Of a DNA stretch of 64,000 bases, positions 33,877-43,275 are shown piece after piece. Numbering within the stretch: the stretch's first letter is position 1; each line of letters opens with the position of its first letter. The position numbers and the translations under genes were made by a program. The stretch spans positions 62,001 to 126,000 of the forward strand of contig NZ_CABPRZ010000016.1 in the NCBI RefSeq assembly GCF_902459695.1. The letters run 5' to 3'. The stretch comes from Pandoraea terrae. Its GTDB lineage: Bacteria; Pseudomonadota; Gammaproteobacteria; Burkholderiales; Burkholderiaceae. The notes under the pieces are model-generated. The model did no database searches and was not told the origin of the DNA. It was given only the letters and a program-made list of their open reading frames with translations.

Positions 33877-34599
33877 TCAGGCGCCGCGCAATACCAGCGG
33901 CGCGATGGCGCTCGCCCGGGCGACGGTCGCGTCGGCCTGCCAATCGGCCGGCGACACGGCGTCGCCGCAATAGCCATAGGCCGCCGCAATGGTCGGCATA
34001 CCGGCGGCCTTGCCGGCCTGCACGTCGCGCAGGTCGTCGCCGACATACACGATATGTTCCGGCGCCAGGCCCAGTCGTTCGGCGGCGAACAACAGCGGCG
34101 CAGGGTGCGGCTTGCTGTGCGGCGTGGTGTCGCCACATACAACGCAGCCGGCACGGTCGGCCAATCCGAGCAGCTTCACGAGCGGCAGCGTCAGGCGCGT
34201 GGCCTTGTTCGTGACGATGCCCCAGGGTACGCCCTGCGCCGTCAGGCGCGCGAGCAACTCGGGGACGCCGTCGAACAGCCGGCTGTGCACGCACAGCGCG
34301 GCTTCGTAATTGGCGAGGAAGGCGTCGCGCAGCGGCGCGAAACGGGCGTCGTCCGGCCCGATGCCGTACGCCGCGCCGATCAGGCCGCGCGCACCGTGCG
34401 AGGCTTGCAGGCGCAACGTTTCGTAGGGACCCGGTTCGAGTCCTTGATCCGTGCGCACCTTGTTGACGGCCGCCACGAGATCGGGCGCCGTGTCGGCGAG
34501 AGTGCCATCGAGGTCGAACAGCACGGCGCGGATGTCGCCCGCGAGGGCGGGGGTGTCGACGGCGTGGCCATTCAGGGGCTGGGCGAACGTATCAGGCAT
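33877..34599 (-). CDS. gph: HAD phosphatase, Gph/MupP type
   Basis: A 240-residue HAD-superfamily hydrolase with the motif I nucleophile in [15 protein letters not shown], motif II VTNKA, motif III Lys (HSKPHP) and motif [13 protein letters not shown]. Family members dephosphorylate 2-phosphoglycolate (Gph). The gene directly follows ubiG, and its start overlaps the ubiG stop by a few bases. In pseudomonads the gene beside ubiG is MupP, which removes phosphate from N-acetylmuramate 6-phosphate in cell-wall recycling, so this is an alternative function. Sequence alone does not decide between them. Confidence 0.82.
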   Translation of the reverse strand: MPDTFAQPLNGHAVDTPALAGDIRAVLFDLDGTLADTAPDLVAAVNKVRTDQGLEPGPYETLRLQASHGARGLIGAAYGIGPDDARFAPLRDAFLANYEAALCVHSRLFDGVPELLARLTAQGVPWGIVTNKATRLTLPLVKLLGLADRAGCVVCGDTTPHSKPHPAPLLFAAERLGLAPEHIVYVGDDLRDVQAGKAAGMPTIAAAYGYCGDAVSPADWQADATVARASAIAPLVLRGA

Positions 34600-35287
34600 C
34601 ACGCGTGCAGGCCACCATATAGTTGACGTCGGTATCGCTTGACAGCGCGTAGTGCCGCGTCAGCGGGTTGTAGGTCATGCCGCGCAGGTCGTCGATTCGC
34701 AGACCGCTTGCGCGCGCGAACGCCGCAAGTTCCGACGGTCGGATAAACTTTGCGTAGTCGTGTGTGCCGCGCGGCAGCATGCGCAGGACGTATTCCGCGC
34801 CGACGACGGCCAGCAGGTAGGCCTTCGGATTCCGATTCAGCGTCGAGAAGAATATGCGGCCGCCCGGCTTGACGAGCGTGGCGCACGCGGCCACCACGGA
34901 CGCGGGCGAGGGCACGTGCTCGAGCATTTCCAGGCAGGTGACCACGTCGTACGTGCCGGGTTCGCGCGCGGCGAGCGCTTCGACGGCAATTTCTTCGTAT
35001 TCGATGGACAGGCCGCTTTCCAGGCTGTGCAGATCGGCCACGCCGAGCGCCTTGGACGACAGGTCGATACCCTTGACCCGCGCGCCCTGGCGCGCCATCG
35101 ATTCACTGAGAATCCCGCCGCCGCAGCCGACGTCGAGCACGCGCTTGCCTTGCAGCGGCACGTGTTGCTCGATCCAGTCGAGGCGCAACGGATTGATCTC
35201 GTGCAACGGCTTGAACTCGCTCTGGGGATCCCACCAACGGTGGGCCAGTTCGCTGAATTTCTGTAATTCTTGGGGGTCGGCGTTCAT
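34592..35287 (-). CDS. ubiG: Ubiquinone biosynthesis O-methyltransferase
   Basis: A 231-residue SAM-dependent methyltransferase that carries out both O-methylation steps of ubiquinone synthesis. Seen are the family opening [32 protein letters not shown] motif [23 protein letters not shown] and [13 protein letters not shown], and the closing [20 protein letters not shown] codon lies just before the chosen ATG, so the start may be one codon earlier. The phosphatase gene overlaps its 3' end. Confidence 0.96.
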   Translation of the reverse strand: MNADPQELQKFSELAHRWWDPQSEFKPLHEINPLRLDWIEQHVPLQGKRVLDVGCGGGILSESMARQGARVKGIDLSSKALGVADLHSLESGLSIEYEEIAVEALAAREPGTYDVVTCLEMLEHVPSPASVVAACATLVKPGGRIFFSTLNRNPKAYLLAVVGAEYVLRMLPRGTHDYAKFIRPSELAAFARASGLRIDDLRGMTYNPLTRHYALSSDTDVNYMVACTRDA

Positions 35288-35683
35288 CACAATGTTAAAA
35301 ACGGGGCAGGCGGCGTGCAGTCCGGTGCCGGCGCCACGCTTGCATCAACGCAAAGGGCACCGCCAGTAATACGCGGTAATACGCCGCGGCAGGACGGCAA
35401 AGCCGTCGGGATGCTGGCAGTATAACGAAGGCGGGCCCCCCGTGGCAAAGCCGTTCCCAAGCCGGAACTCCCGTGCGGCGGTGCATTGCGTCGCTCGGTC
35501 AATCCATTCCGGCGGCTGGAAGCCCCGTCCGGGACCGGTTTCAGGGCAGGGAAAACGCGTACTGCGGGGGCCGTGGAAATCGGACACACTCGCCCCAAAC
35601 GCCCTTCAGGGCGTCTTCCAACGTGCCTGTGGTCCGCCTCGGCGCAATCCCCCGATGGCGGGCAAGCTCCTCAGGGAGGTGCC
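35288..35683. other. Intergenic region between ubiG and efflux genes
   Basis: About 400 bases between divergent transcripts. The frame of the adaptor gene is open across it but without a plausible start before 35684. I see no gene here. Confidence 0.4.
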
Positions 35684-36937
35684 ATGCCGCAAGACGCTGC
35701 CGTGCCCCGGCACCCTCGCCGCCGGTGGGGATGGACCGCGCTCGCATTGTTGGCTCTGCTCGGCATCCTCGCATGGCGTTTCTGGCATCACGAGACGCCG
35801 CCGGCCGCGCCGCCGCCGGCGGCCGTCACTGCCGTGACCGCCGTCGTCGCGGCCCAGGATCTGCCGCGTTACCTGACCGGTATCGGCACCGTTCAGGCCA
35901 CCACTTCGGTCACCGTACGAGTGCGCGTCGACGGACAACTCGAGCGCATCGATTTCAACGAGGGACAAGATGTGAAGGCCGGCGACGTCCTCGCGCAGAT
36001 TGACCCGCGGCCGTTGCGCGCGCAACTGGAACAGGTCCGCGCGGCCAAAGCCCGCGATGCGGCGCAGCTGGCCAACGCCCGCGTCGATCTGCAACGGTAC
36101 CTGGCCCTGGCAGAGCAGGGTGCAAGCTCGCGCCAACAGGCCGACACGCAGGCGGCGCTGGTCAAGCAGCTCGACGCCGCCGTGCAGACCGATCAGGCCG
36201 CCGTCGACTACGCCGCCGTCCAGCTCGGCTACACGACGATCCGCTCGCCGATCTCCGGGCGCACCGGCGTGCGGCTCATTGACGTTGGCAATATCGTGCA
36301 CGCCGCCGACGCCAATGGGCTGGTCGTGGTCAACCAGATCGACCCGATCACGGTGCTGTTTACCTTGCCCGAAGACGCGGTCGGGCGGGTCAACGCGGCC
36401 ATGCAGGAAGCCGGCGGTCAGCCGCTTGTCGTCGATGTGTATCCGCGCGACGGGACGCAGAAGCTCGCAGCCGGGAAGCTCACGCTCGTCAACAATCAGA
36501 TCGACACCACTACGGGCACCGTCTCGCTGAAGGCCACGTTCGACAATCCGAAGCATGTGCTGTGGCCAGGCCAATATGTCAATGTCCGGCTCGAAATCGG
36601 CACCTTAAAGCAGGCGGTCGCGGTCGAGACGTCGGTGATTCAGCGCGGGCCGAACGGGCCGTTCGTCTTTGTGGTAAAGGCGGACGACACCGCTGCCGTG
36701 CAACCCGTGCGGCTCGGCGCGACGCAGGGCTCGCAGACGGTCATCGAAGACGGTCTGGCGCCCGGCACCCGCGTGGTCGTCGACGGCCAGCTCAAGCTGC
36801 GCGCCGGCGTGAAGGTCAAGGAAGCACCGGCGAGAGCCGACGCCGGCGGCGCCCCGGCGACCGGCGCGGGGGCTGCGTCGTCGGCCGCCGCCACGTCGTC
36901 CGCTGCCTCGGCCCGCCCGGCCGCGGCGCAGCCGTAA
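35684..36937 (+). CDS. MdtA-like periplasmic adaptor of an RND efflux pump
   Basis: A 417-residue membrane fusion protein. The start at 35684 follows AGGGAGGT. The N-terminal membrane anchor (WTALALLALLGILAWRF) is followed by the MdtA-family barrel/lipoyl segments (GIGTVQATTSVTVRVRVDGQL, FNEGQDVKAGDVLAQIDPRP), a helical hairpin (~100-165), and beta-barrel segments (TIRSPISGRTGVRLIDVGNIV, TVLFTLPEDAVGRV, VLWPGQYVNVRL). The tail is Ala/Ser/Pro-rich. It joins the RND pump 22 bases downstream to an outer-membrane channel. No channel gene is in this cluster, so a TolC-like protein encoded elsewhere must serve. Confidence 0.92.
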   Translation: MPQDAAVPRHPRRRWGWTALALLALLGILAWRFWHHETPPAAPPPAAVTAVTAVVAAQDLPRYLTGIGTVQATTSVTVRVRVDGQLERIDFNEGQDVKAGDVLAQIDPRPLRAQLEQVRAAKARDAAQLANARVDLQRYLALAEQGASSRQQADTQAALVKQLDAAVQTDQAAVDYAAVQLGYTTIRSPISGRTGVRLIDVGNIVHAADANGLVVVNQIDPITVLFTLPEDAVGRVNAAMQEAGGQPLVVDVYPRDGTQKLAAGKLTLVNNQIDTTTGTVSLKATFDNPKHVLWPGQYVNVRLEIGTLKQAVAVETSVIQRGPNGPFVFVVKADDTAAVQPVRLGATQGSQTVIEDGLAPGTRVVVDGQLKLRAGVKVKEAPARADAGGAPATGAGAASSAAATSSAASARPAAAQP

Positions 36938-36959
36938 CCTTCGCCCCGGCGCCGCGCTC

Positions 36960-39900
36960 ATGGCCATCTCCGCCAATTTCATCAAACGGCCGATCGGCAC
37001 GTCGCTGCTCGCCATCGCATTGTTCCTGGTCGGGGCCGCCGCGTGGCCGCTGTTGCCCGTCGCCCCGTTGCCGCAGGTCGATTTTCCGACGATTCAGGTG
37101 TCCGTGGCGTTGCCGGGGGCGAATCCCGAGACGATGGCGTCGAACGTGGCAACGCCGCTGGAGCGCCAGTTCTCGCTGATCGCAGGCCTGTCGCAGATGA
37201 CGTCGACGAGTGGGCTGGGGGCGACGTCCATCACGCTGCAATTTGACCTGAACCGCAACATCGACGCGGCCGCCGTCGATGTGCAGGCGGCCATCAATGC
37301 TGCCGGCGGCCAGTTGCCCACCAATTTGCCGAGTCCGCCGACCTATCGAAAGGTCAATCCGGCCGACTCGCCCCTCCTGATCATGTCGGTCAAGTCCGAC
37401 ACCTTGCCGCTGACGGTCGTCAACGACTATGCCGACAACATCCTCGCGCAGCAGATCTCGCAAATCGAGGGGGTGGGGCTCGTCAACATCGGCGGCTTGC
37501 AGAAGCCGGCGATCCGCCTTCAGCTCGATCCGGACAAGGTGGCGGCGACCGGGCTCGATCTGGAGACGGTCCGCACGGCGCTGGCCGCGTCGACCGTCAA
37601 TTCGCCGAAGGGCAGTTTCGACGGGCCGCGCCAGAGCGTGACCGTCTATGACAACGGCCAGCTGCTCGACGCGGGGCCCTGGAACGACGTCGTCGTGGCG
37701 TATCGGAACGGCGCGCCGGTTCGCGTGCGCGACATCGGCACGGCAGTCCCCGGGCCGGAAAACACGCGCTTCGCCGGCTGGGCGTATCGTGGCGCGGCGA
37801 TGCCCGAGTCGACGCCGCTCAAGAGCGGGCGCTCGGTGTTTCTGGCGGTGACGAAACAGCCGGGCGCGAACGTGATCCAGACGGTCGAGCGCGTCAAGGC
37901 GGCGCTGCCGCGATTGCAGGCATCGATTCCGCCAGCCGTCGAAGTCAATATCCTGACGGACCGCACGCAAAACATCCGCGCCTCGGTCGAAGAGGTTGAA
38001 TTTACCCTGGTGCTCACGGGCGTCCTGGTCGTGCTGGTCATCTTCCTGTTCCTGCGCAACCTGCCCGCCACGCTGATTCCGGGGGTAACGGTGCCGCTGG
38101 CGATGATGGGCACGGCCGCCGTGATGTACGTCATCGGCTTCAGTCTCGACAATCTGTCGTTGATGGCGCTGACAATCTCGGTCGGCTTCGTGGTCGACGA
38201 CGCGATTGTGATGCTGGAGAACATCTACCGGCACGTGGAGGGCGGCATGAAGCCGCTCGAGGCGGCGTACCGGGGCGCGGCGGAAATCAGCTTCACGATC
38301 GTGTCCATCTCCGTGTCGCTGGTGGCCGTTTTCATTCCCCTGTTGCTGATGGGCGGCATTGTCGGACGCCTGTTTCGCGAGTTTGCGATCACTGTTACGT
38401 TGACCATCGCCATTTCGGTGATTGTGTCGCTGACGCTCACGCCAATGTTGTGCTCGCGGTTCCTGCGCGAAGCGTCGCAAGAGCATCACGGTTGGCTGTA
38501 TCAATGGTTCGAGCGCGGCTTCGACAGGATGCAGGCCGCCTACCGGCACGGATTGCACGTCGTGCTGGACCATCAGTTCATCACATTGATGGTGTTTCTG
38601 GTGACAGTCGCGTTGAGCGGGTTCCTGTATGTGGTGATTCCGAAGGGTTTCTTTCCGCAGCAGGACACGGGCTTCGTTTTCGGCTTCTCGGAGTCGTCGC
38701 AGGATACGTCGTTTCATCTGATGAGCGAGCGCGTGGCGCAGGTGGCGGAGATCGTGCGACAGGATCCGGCCGTGCTCAGCTTTGTCGCCGCGACGGGCGG
38801 CAGCACGGCCAATACCGCCAATTTCTACATCAATCTGCGTCCGAAGGCGGCGGGGCGCAAGCTCAACGCGGATCAGGTGATCGCGCGGCTGCGGCCCAAG
38901 CTCGCACAAATCGAGGGCATCAACCTGTTCCTGCAGGCGGGACAGGATATCAACGTCGGCGGCCGCCTTGCGCGCACGCAATACCAGTACACACTCACGG
39001 ATGCCAACATCAGCGAACTGAACATATGGGCGCCGCGATTGTTCGACCGGCTGCGGCAACTGCCGGAGCTGACCGATCTGGCGACGGACCAGCAAAGCAA
39101 TGCCCCAATCGCCACGCTCACGATCGACCGCGACCGGGCCGCGAGCTTCGGGATCTCGCCGGCGCAGGTCGAAGCCACGATCTATGACGCCATCGGTCAA
39201 CGCCAGATCGCGCAGTACTTCACGCAGATCAACAGTTATCACGTCGTGATGGAAGTCACGCCGGCGTTGCAGACGGATGCGAGCCTGTTCAACCGGATTT
39301 ACCTGAACTCACCGCTCACCGGCCAGCGCGTGCCGTTATCGACCTTCGTCCATCTCGACACGAGCAGGACAAACTACCTGCTCATCAGCCATCAGAGCCA
39401 ATTCCCGGCCGTGACGATATCGTTCAATCTTGCCCCGGGCGTTTCGCTCGGCAACGCCGTAGAGGCGATTCGCCGCACGCAGGCGCAAATGAACCTTCCG
39501 GCATCGCTCAACGGTAATTTCCAAGGGACGGCGCAGGCGTTCCGGGATTCGTTGGCGACGCAGCCGTACCTGATTCTGGCGGCGCTGATCGCGGTGTATA
39601 TCGTGCTGGGCCTCCTGTATGAGAGTTACATCCATCCGCTCACGATCCTGTCGACCTTGCCCTCGGCGGGCGTCGGCGCGCTGTTGATCCTGATGGCGGG
39701 CGGCTACGATCTCAGCGTAATCGCGCTGATCGGGATCATTCTGCTGATCGGGATCGTCAAGAAGAACGGGATCATGATGGTGGACTTCGCGCTGACGGCC
39801 GAGCGGGAGCACAAGATGTCGCCTAAGGAGTCGATCTATCAGGCGTGCCTGCTGCGTTTTCGTCCGATCATGATGACGACGATGTGCGCGCTGCTCGCGG

Positions 39901-40085
39901 GTTTGCCGTTGATGCTGGGCACGGGCGCGGGGTCGGAGCTGCGTCGGCCGCTGGGCTTCGCCATGGTCGGCGGATTGCTGCTGTCGCAGGCGCTGACATT
40001 GTTCACGACACCGGTGGTGTATTTGTATCTGGACCAGGCCAGCCAGTGGTATCACCGCCGCAAGGCGCGGCGCGCGGCGACCTAG
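36960..40085 (+). CDS. RND multidrug efflux pump, MdtB/MdtC-like
   Basis: A 1041-residue inner-membrane proton antiporter with the RND layout: helix 1 from residue ~10, a large periplasmic loop, helices 2-6, a second loop, helices 7-12. Markers include PLPQVDFPTIQVSVALPGANP, the helix 4 proton-relay VGFVVDDAIVMLENIYRHVEGG, VIPKGFFPQQDTG, and IGIILLIGIVKKNGIMMVDFAL. Sequence style is that of the MdtB/MdtC (MdtABC) branch. Only one pump gene is present, so it would work as a homotrimer. It is cotranscribed with the adaptor upstream. Confidence 0.95.
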   Translation: MAISANFIKRPIGTSLLAIALFLVGAAAWPLLPVAPLPQVDFPTIQVSVALPGANPETMASNVATPLERQFSLIAGLSQMTSTSGLGATSITLQFDLNRNIDAAAVDVQAAINAAGGQLPTNLPSPPTYRKVNPADSPLLIMSVKSDTLPLTVVNDYADNILAQQISQIEGVGLVNIGGLQKPAIRLQLDPDKVAATGLDLETVRTALAASTVNSPKGSFDGPRQSVTVYDNGQLLDAGPWNDVVVAYRNGAPVRVRDIGTAVPGPENTRFAGWAYRGAAMPESTPLKSGRSVFLAVTKQPGANVIQTVERVKAALPRLQASIPPAVEVNILTDRTQNIRASVEEVEFTLVLTGVLVVLVIFLFLRNLPATLIPGVTVPLAMMGTAAVMYVIGFSLDNLSLMALTISVGFVVDDAIVMLENIYRHVEGGMKPLEAAYRGAAEISFTIVSISVSLVAVFIPLLLMGGIVGRLFREFAITVTLTIAISVIVSLTLTPMLCSRFLREASQEHHGWLYQWFERGFDRMQAAYRHGLHVVLDHQFITLMVFLVTVALSGFLYVVIPKGFFPQQDTGFVFGFSESSQDTSFHLMSERVAQVAEIVRQDPAVLSFVAATGGSTANTANFYINLRPKAAGRKLNADQVIARLRPKLAQIEGINLFLQAGQDINVGGRLARTQYQYTLTDANISELNIWAPRLFDRLRQLPELTDLATDQQSNAPIATLTIDRDRAASFGISPAQVEATIYDAIGQRQIAQYFTQINSYHVVMEVTPALQTDASLFNRIYLNSPLTGQRVPLSTFVHLDTSRTNYLLISHQSQFPAVTISFNLAPGVSLGNAVEAIRRTQAQMNLPASLNGNFQGTAQAFRDSLATQPYLILAALIAVYIVLGLLYESYIHPLTILSTLPSAGVGALLILMAGGYDLSVIALIGIILLIGIVKKNGIMMVDFALTAEREHKMSPKESIYQACLLRFRPIMMTTMCALLAGLPLMLGTGAGSELRRPLGFAMVGGLLLSQALTLFTTPVVYLYLDQASQWYHRRKARRAAT

Positions 40086-40111
40086 GGCCGCCGCGTGAGG
40101 CGTTGCGTTGG

Positions 40112-41245
40112 TTACGCGGCCACCGGCATTTGCGCGAACAGCACATGCGGATCGACGCACGGCAGACCGAGCGCTTCCGCCACGCCCGCATTCGTCACCT
40201 TGCCGTGCGCAACGTTCAGCCCGCCCAGCAGATGCGGGTCGGCGCGCAGCGCGGCGTTCGTCCCGAGATCGGCCAATTGCAGGATGAAGGGCAGGGTGAC
40301 GTTGTTGAGCGCGAAGGTCGATGTGCGCGGCACGCCGCCCGGCATGTTGGCGACGCAATAGTGCACCACGCCGTCGACCACGTAGACAGGATCCGCGTGG
40401 GTCGTGGGGCGCGACGTCTCGCAACATCCCCCCTGATCGATTGCCACGTCGACAATCACCGAGCCGCGCCGCATCAGTCCGAGCATGTCGCGCGTGATCA
40501 GCTTGGGCGCGGCAGCCCCCGGAATCAATACGCCGCCGATCACGAGGTCGGCGTCGCGCAGATGCTGCTCGATCGCATGCTGCGTCGAATAGACCGTCTG
40601 CACGCGTCCGCCGAACTGCGCGGACAAGCGCCGCAGGGTGTCGACGGAGCGATCGATGACGACCACTTGCGCGCCCATGCCGGTCGCAATCGTGGCGGCG
40701 TTCGAGCCGACGACACCGCCGCCCAGAATCACGACCTTGCCGGGCTCCACGCCAGGTACGCCTGAGAGCAGCAGGCCGAGGCCGCCATGGGACTTCTCGA
40801 GCGCGGTTGCGCCGGCCTGAATCGCCATGCGTCCGGCGACCTCGGACATGGGGGCGAGCAGGGGCAGGCCGCCGAGCGCAGAAGTGACGGTTTCGTACGC
40901 AATGCACGTGGCGCCGCTCTTGAGCAGATCGCGGGTCTGTTCCGGGTCCGGCGCCAGGTGGAGATAGGTAAACAGGGTGTGATGGGGTCTGAGCCGTGCG
41001 CGCTCGATCGCCTGCGGTTCCTTGACCTTGACGATCAACTCCGCGCGTTCGAACACTTCGCTGGCTGTGGCCGCGATGTGTGCACCGGCGGCGGCATAAA
41101 CCGCGTCGTCCATGCCGATCCCGTCGCCGGCGTGGGCTTCGACCCACACTTCGTGACCCCGCGCGACCACTTCGCGAACGGCGGCGGGCGTCATGCCGAC
41201 GCGATATTCATGGTTCTTGATTTCCTTCGGTACACCGATCTTCAT
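40112..41245 (-). CDS. ald: Alanine dehydrogenase
   Basis: A 377-residue NAD-dependent L-alanine dehydrogenase that deaminates L-alanine to pyruvate. It has the family start [20 protein letters not shown], catalytic His in TYLHLAPD, the Rossmann glycine motif [12 protein letters not shown], and [14 protein letters not shown] lies before the ATG. It follows dadA on the same strand past a terminator, together forming an alanine utilisation locus. Confidence 0.95.
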   Translation of the reverse strand: MKIGVPKEIKNHEYRVGMTPAAVREVVARGHEVWVEAHAGDGIGMDDAVYAAAGAHIAATASEVFERAELIVKVKEPQAIERARLRPHHTLFTYLHLAPDPEQTRDLLKSGATCIAYETVTSALGGLPLLAPMSEVAGRMAIQAGATALEKSHGGLGLLLSGVPGVEPGKVVILGGGVVGSNAATIATGMGAQVVVIDRSVDTLRRLSAQFGGRVQTVYSTQHAIEQHLRDADLVIGGVLIPGAAAPKLITRDMLGLMRRGSVIVDVAIDQGGCCETSRPTTHADPVYVVDGVVHYCVANMPGGVPRTSTFALNNVTLPFILQLADLGTNAALRADPHLLGGLNVAHGKVTNAGVAEALGLPCVDPHVLFAQMPVAA

Positions 41246-41305
41246 GGTTGTCTCCTGGGTTTTGGTGAGTTATTCGCACAGCATCGGCCCTCTGCGGGGC
41301 GTTCA

Positions 41306-41333
41306 AACAAAAACGGCACCCGAAGGTGCCGTG
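41306..41333 (-). terminator. dadA terminator
   Basis: On the minus strand ACGGCACC and GGTGCCGT pair around a 4-base loop, followed by TTTTTG. It separates dadA from ald. Confidence 0.8.
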
Positions 41334-41337
41334 TGCA

Positions 41338-42624
41338 TCAGGCGAAGGCCGGTTCGGCCTGCGCATCGAAGCCGCGCTCATAGCGCGCGACGCCGAGATC
41401 GTCGGCCAGGATCGCCGGCCGGCGGCCCGACATCAGGTCGGCAAGCATTTGGCCGGAACCGCAAGACATGGTCCAGCCGAGCGTGCCGTGCCCGGTGTTC
41501 AGGAAGAGGTTGCGAAGGCCGGTGGCGCCGACGATCGGCGTGCCGTCCGGCGTCATCGGACGCAGACCGGTCCAGAAGCTCGCCTGCGCGGTGTCGCCCG
41601 CGCCCGGATACAGGTCATTGACGACCATTTCCAGCGTGGCGCGGCGGGCCGGGTTCCGACGCTTGTTGTAGCCCACGGCTTCCGCCATGCCGCCGACACG
41701 GATGCGGTCGTCGAAGCGGGTGACAGCGATCTTGTACGTTTCGTCGAGCACGGTCGACACGGGGGCCTTGGCGGCGTCGACGATCGGCACCGTGATCGAG
41801 TAGCCCTTGAGCGGATAAACCGGAATATCGACGATGTCGCGCAGGAACGGCGTCGAGAACGAGCCGAGCGCGACGACATAGGCGTCTGCCTTTTGCAGGG
41901 CGCCGGCACAGACGACGCCGTCGATCTTGTCGCCCGACACGGCCAGGCCGTCGATCGGCAAGCCGTAGCGGAATTTCACGCCGAGTTGCTCGGCCAGTGC
42001 GGCCAGGCGCGTGGTGAACAGCTGGCAGTCGCCAGTCTCGTCATTCGGCAGGCGCAAGCCGCCAGACAGCTTGTGGGCGACAGCGGCCAGCGCCGGCTCG
42101 GCGGTGGCCAGCGATTCGCGGTTCAAGAGTTCGAAAGGTACGCCGGCTTCCTTGAGTACAGCGATGTCGCGCGCGGCGTTGGCGAGTTGTTCGTCCGTGC
42201 GGAACAGTTGCAGCGTGCCTTGCTGGCGGCCTTCGTAATCGATGCCGGTGTCGGCGCGCAAGGTGCGAATACAGTCACGGCTGTATTCGGCCAGACGCAC
42301 CATGCGTTCCTTGTTGACCGCATAACGGGCGGCTGTGCAGTTGCGCAGCATGTGATAGAGCCAGCGCAGCTGGGTCAGCGTGCCGTCGGGCCGGATCGCC
42401 AGCGGCGCATGTTCCTGGAACAGCCATTTGACGGCCTTGAGCGGAATGCCCGGCGCTGCCCACGGCGACGCGTAGCCCGGCGAGATCTGGCCGGCATTGC
42501 CAAAGCTGGTTTCAAGCGCAGGGCCCGGCTGACGGTCGATCACGGTGACGTCGTGGCCCGCGCGGGCCAGATAATAAGCGCTTGTTACGCCAATGACGCC
42601 ACTGCCAAGGACGATGACCTTCAT
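41338..42624 (-). CDS. dadA: D-amino acid dehydrogenase
   Basis: A 428-residue FAD enzyme of the DadA family that oxidises D-alanine and other D-amino acids, passing electrons to the respiratory chain at the inner membrane. ATG 42624 is chosen because AGGAG precedes it. The N-terminal FAD motif [19 protein letters not shown] is followed by [20 protein letters not shown], and the C-terminus has [17 protein letters not shown]. The divergent Lrp-type gene upstream is its probable regulator. A racemase gene (dadX) is not adjacent, so supply of D-alanine must come from elsewhere. Confidence 0.96.
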   Translation of the reverse strand: MKVIVLGSGVIGVTSAYYLARAGHDVTVIDRQPGPALETSFGNAGQISPGYASPWAAPGIPLKAVKWLFQEHAPLAIRPDGTLTQLRWLYHMLRNCTAARYAVNKERMVRLAEYSRDCIRTLRADTGIDYEGRQQGTLQLFRTDEQLANAARDIAVLKEAGVPFELLNRESLATAEPALAAVAHKLSGGLRLPNDETGDCQLFTTRLAALAEQLGVKFRYGLPIDGLAVSGDKIDGVVCAGALQKADAYVVALGSFSTPFLRDIVDIPVYPLKGYSITVPIVDAAKAPVSTVLDETYKIAVTRFDDRIRVGGMAEAVGYNKRRNPARRATLEMVVNDLYPGAGDTAQASFWTGLRPMTPDGTPIVGATGLRNLFLNTGHGTLGWTMSCGSGQMLADLMSGRRPAILADDLGVARYERGFDAQAEPAFA

Positions 42625-42652
42625 GCCAGACTCCTGTAAAACCACGGTTATT

Positions 42653-42664
42653 CATTAATTAATG
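42653..42664. promoter_or_regulatory. Palindromic site in the dadA-lrp intergenic region
   Basis: CATTAATTAATG is a perfect 12-base palindrome in a strongly AT-rich, 102-base gap between the divergent dadA and Lrp-family genes. It lies 29 bases before dadA and is a plausible binding site for the Lrp-type regulator. Confidence 0.45.
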
Positions 42665-42726
42665 CCATGCTATTATTTGATCACTAGGTTTTGTTAATGA
42701 AAATTTCAGGTTTTCAGGAATAAATA

Positions 42727-43215
42727 ATGCGGACCCAACAGCAGACGATACGCGCGCTCGACCGGCTTGACCGGCGCATCCTGACGTTCCTGCAACAGGA
42801 CGGCCGGATGTCGATGAAGGACCTCGCGGAACAGGTGGGGCTGTCGATCACGCCGTGTATCGAACGGGTCAAGCGGATGGAGCGCGACGGTGTGATCACC
42901 GGATATTTCGCTCGGGTGAATCCGGCGGCGCTTGGCGCCGCGTTGCTGGTGTTCGTGGAGATCACGCTCGATCACAAATCGGGCAACATGTTCGACCAGT
43001 TCCGGCGCGAAGTGCTGCGCATTCCCGAGGTGATGGAGTGTCACCTGATCTCGGGCGACTTCGATTACCTGATCAAGGCGCGCATTCGCGAGATGTCGGA
43101 ATACCGCAAATTGCTCGGCGATATCCTGCTCCAGTTGCCGGGCGCGGTGCAGTCGAAGAGCTACGTCGTCATGGAAGAGATCAAGGAAACCCTGACGATC
43201 GCGGTGGAGGAGTAG
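42727..43215 (+). CDS. Lrp/AsnC-family regulator (likely controls dadA/ald)
   Basis: A 162-residue transcription factor. The N-terminal helix-turn-helix (DLAEQVGLSITPCIERVKRME, residues ~30-50) and the C-terminal RAM ligand domain (VFVEITLDHKS, VMECHLISGDFDYLIKARI, VVMEEIKETLTI) are both intact. It is divergent from dadA, the usual arrangement for the alanine-responsive Lrp-like regulator (called DadR or Lrp in other bacteria). It probably responds to alanine, by inference. Confidence 0.93.
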   Translation: MRTQQQTIRALDRLDRRILTFLQQDGRMSMKDLAEQVGLSITPCIERVKRMERDGVITGYFARVNPAALGAALLVFVEITLDHKSGNMFDQFRREVLRIPEVMECHLISGDFDYLIKARIREMSEYRKLLGDILLQLPGAVQSKSYVVMEEIKETLTIAVEE

Positions 43216-43275
43216 CGGGCATCGACGGGCCGAAGGGGGGCTCAGGGGACCTCAGGGGGCCTCAGCCGGGCGTCA

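Noticed and set aside
36816-39242. A long minus-strand open frame (808 codons) inside the RND pump gene
   Set aside because: It is antisense to a clearly conserved efflux gene. Its sequence is His/Arg/Gln/Asp-rich with no domain, a usual artefact of GC-rich coding DNA.
39336-41147. A 603-codon minus-strand frame over the end of the RND gene and ald
   Set aside because: It overlaps two well-supported genes and has a low-complexity Arg-rich composition.
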